DNA of 64,000 nt, from assembly GCF_945957345.1 (NCBI RefSeq), contig NZ_CAMFKW010000012.1, positions 45,214 to 109,213 of the forward strand, written 5' to 3'. The stretch is from an uncultured Allobosea sp. (GTDB lineage Bacteria > Pseudomonadota > Alphaproteobacteria > Rhizobiales > Beijerinckiaceae). The stretch's first letter is position 1. Every line of letters begins with the position of its first letter. A program made the translations under genes and the position numbers. This document shows, piece after piece, positions 62,950 through 64,000 of the stretch. The notes under the pieces were generated by a model that saw nothing but the letters and a program-made list of their open reading frames with translations, was not told the DNA's origin and searched no databases.

Positions 62950-63344
62950 GGCAGGGCCTTGAGGATCAGCTTGTTTTCGAGCGTGCCGGTTTCGCCCTGG
63001 ACCTTGGCGCCCAGTGAGAGCCGCCAGCCGCCGGCCATCGTCAGGTTGGTCTTGAAGCGGTAGGTTCCCGGCTCGCTCGACGGCATGGCCTCGATCGGCG
63101 ATGCCATCGTCTCCATGCCGTCCGGCGCCATGTCGACGCGCTGGGCGAAGATCACGGCGTCCGGAACGGGCTTGCCCGAGCGCTTGTCGACGAGCGTCAC
63201 GGCGACGACGACGCCGTTGCCCTGCTTGATCTCGTTCTGCACGAGCCGAAACTCGTAATCCTTGATGTCCGCCAGCGCCGGGAGCGAAACGGAGGCAAGC
63301 GGAAGCGCTGCGGCAAGCACGCGCAACGTGTTGATGAGCGTCAT
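62946..63344 (-). CDS. FixH/YtkA-like exported protein
   Basis: A 132-residue protein with a signal peptide (NTLRVLAAALPLASVSLPALA) and an immunoglobulin-like YtkA/FixH domain (EFRLVQNEIKQGNGVVVAVT, DAVIFAQRVDMAPDGMETM, TYRFKTNLTMAGGWRLSL). This domain is frequent in copper clusters and in cytochrome oxidase assembly. Its stop overlaps the start of cusB (ATGA). The ATG at 63344 was chosen because it begins the signal peptide. Confidence 0.8.
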   Translation of the reverse strand: MTLINTLRVLAAALPLASVSLPALADIKDYEFRLVQNEIKQGNGVVVAVTLVDKRSGKPVPDAVIFAQRVDMAPDGMETMASPIEAMPSSEPGTYRFKTNLTMAGGWRLSLGAKVQGETGTLENKLILKALP

Positions 63345-63469
63345 GTTCGTAGTCCTGAGTGCATCAGGCTGCCGCATGGGCGCGCAGCCAAGACGTGGCG
63401 ATGGCCACGGCTTACCGTCCGCCGGAGGCCCCGTGCGGACGAGACCAGCGCGGTCGCGCTGGCGATGCG

Positions 63470-63820
63470 TCAGCTTCGTGGAGGTCGCGCGGGTGGCTCG
63501 AACGGACGGGACTGACGCGTGGCCTCATCTCCCGACAGGCTGAGGTCAGCGACGAACGTCCTGGCGAGCGTGACGAAAGACGTCGGCTCGCTGGCAAAGC
63601 ACTTCGCCAAGCAGAAGCTGGCTGCCGGGCAATTCGTCGCGCAATCCGTTTGCTTGTCCGTCGGCTTGGGGCAGCAAGGCATATCTGCCTGCATTGCCGC
63701 CATTTCTTCGCTATCCATCCGGACGTAGCCAGCCTTCGCCGGCGTCACCAAGGCAGCCAGCATCGTGGCCGTGACGAACAGGCCCAAGACCAGGACGTGA
63801 ATGAGAAGCCGGAACTTCAT
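63470..63820 (-). CDS. Cys-rich exported protein upstream of the cus genes
   Basis: A 116-residue protein with a signal peptide (LLIHVLVLGLFVTATMLAAL) and a Cys-rich mature part (MPCCPKPTDKQTDCATNC, then FCLAKCFA), able to bind soft metals. The ATG at 63820 starts at the signal peptide; the frame is open further. It precedes the FixH-like gene by about 125 bases and is probably part of the same metal response. Confidence 0.6.
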   Translation of the reverse strand: MKFRLLIHVLVLGLFVTATMLAALVTPAKAGYVRMDSEEMAAMQADMPCCPKPTDKQTDCATNCPAASFCLAKCFASEPTSFVTLARTFVADLSLSGDEATRQSRPFEPPARPPRS

Positions 63821-63910
63821 AACGTCAATTCTGCCATGGTGGCGGGGTTCGCAAAAGGGCGAGAACTGCGGCTGTTTGACCGGGATCAAGCAAATCGCTG
63901 CTTCGTGATC

Positions 63911-64000
63911 TCACTCTTGGCCCTTCAGCATCCGGCGCAGGATGTGATCGCGCCGATAGAAATGGTGCCACAGCGCCGCGGCAACATGGATCAGAGCTAG
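63911..64000 (-). CDS. Cytochrome b561, C-terminal end (partial)
   Basis: The last 29 codons of a gene that continues beyond the window. They read LALIHVAAALWHHFYRRDHI and end RRMLKGQE before TGA, the final helix and tail of bacterial cytochrome b561 proteins, with the His pair in WHHF where a haem ligand lies. These proteins pass electrons between quinol and haem in the inner membrane. Confidence 0.75.
   Translation of the reverse strand, partial: LALIHVAAALWHHFYRRDHILRRMLKGQE

Overview
The window reads as the chromosome of a high-GC alphaproteobacterium of the Hyphomicrobiales, most like Bosea. This rests on an EcfG-type stress sigma factor followed by an HWE-family kinase, a short PmtA-type phospholipid methyltransferase, a rhizobial-type aio arsenite-oxidation locus, and recalled similarity to arsenite-oxidising Bosea; it is inference, since no marker gene is present. 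No rRNA, tRNA, CRISPR array or prophage was seen.

Layout. (1) 1-8.8 kb is ordinary core: the 3' end of ecfG, a membrane HWE kinase with a degenerate ATP-binding region, a Crp/Fnr regulator, a PmtA-like methyltransferase, a diguanylate cyclase, glutaminase, an ABC-F ATPase and YbaK. (2) 8.8-13.0 kb opens with an AT-rich gap and holds decaying accessory genes: a frameshifted FRG-domain gene, the 3' remnant of a subtilisin-like protease, and an intact CoiA-like nuclease candidate. (3) 13.1-22.8 kb is a dense arsenic-resistance cluster with three ArsR-type regulators, all with C-terminal CC-x(4-6)-C sites: a Cys-tailed flavoprotein, an MFS pump, arsH, arsC (glutaredoxin type), acr3, an ArsR-ArsC fusion, arsC (phosphatase type), and the gapdh-arsJ pair for 1-arseno-3-phosphoglycerate export. 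(4) 23.1-26.0 kb carries a PLD-like nuclease gene divergent from a TauD-like dioxygenase gene that is coupled to a protein with a HEPN-type RNxxxH motif and a zinc ribbon. This is a candidate undescribed conflict module. (5) 26.2-35.6 kb is the arsenite-oxidation locus on the minus strand: aioX-aioS-aioR, a MerR-like gene and a tiny membrane protein, then aioB-aioA-moeA-cytochrome c behind a sigma-54 promoter with two GTTC-N8-GAAC sites.

(6) 35.9-40.7 kb is an ABC-three-component (ABC-3C) conflict system with a divergent HNH-type gene. (7) 40.77-47.9 kb is a Tn7-like transposition module (tnsA, tnsB, tnsC and a 985-residue TniQ with two tandem IS630-like DNA-binding modules). A cluster of three 17-bp TnsB-site-like repeats lies just beyond tniQ; no matching array was found beyond tnsA. 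(8) 48.5-52.8 kb holds a gene set around a soluble FtsH-like AAA+/M41 protease, with an XRE regulator, a 72-residue partner, a DUF6634 protein and a MbcA/ParS-type antitoxin-like protein. (9) 52.9-64.0 kb contains an SGNH hydrolase, then a copper-handling region (Csp-type four-helix-bundle protein, two DUF305 proteins, DUF411, a CusBA-type efflux system, FixH-like and Cys-rich exported proteins, and the end of a cytochrome b561), interrupted by a nucleotidyltransferase pair.

How it works together. Arsenite is sensed at the cell surface by AioX/AioS and oxidised by AioBA, passing electrons to the c-type cytochrome. Arsenate is reduced by three ArsC domains for Acr3 export, or exported through GAPDH and ArsJ. 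The copper genes form a separate periplasmic and efflux layer. Three single-base frame disruptions (FRG gene, protease remnant, cusB) could be real decay or assembly errors and need read-level checking.
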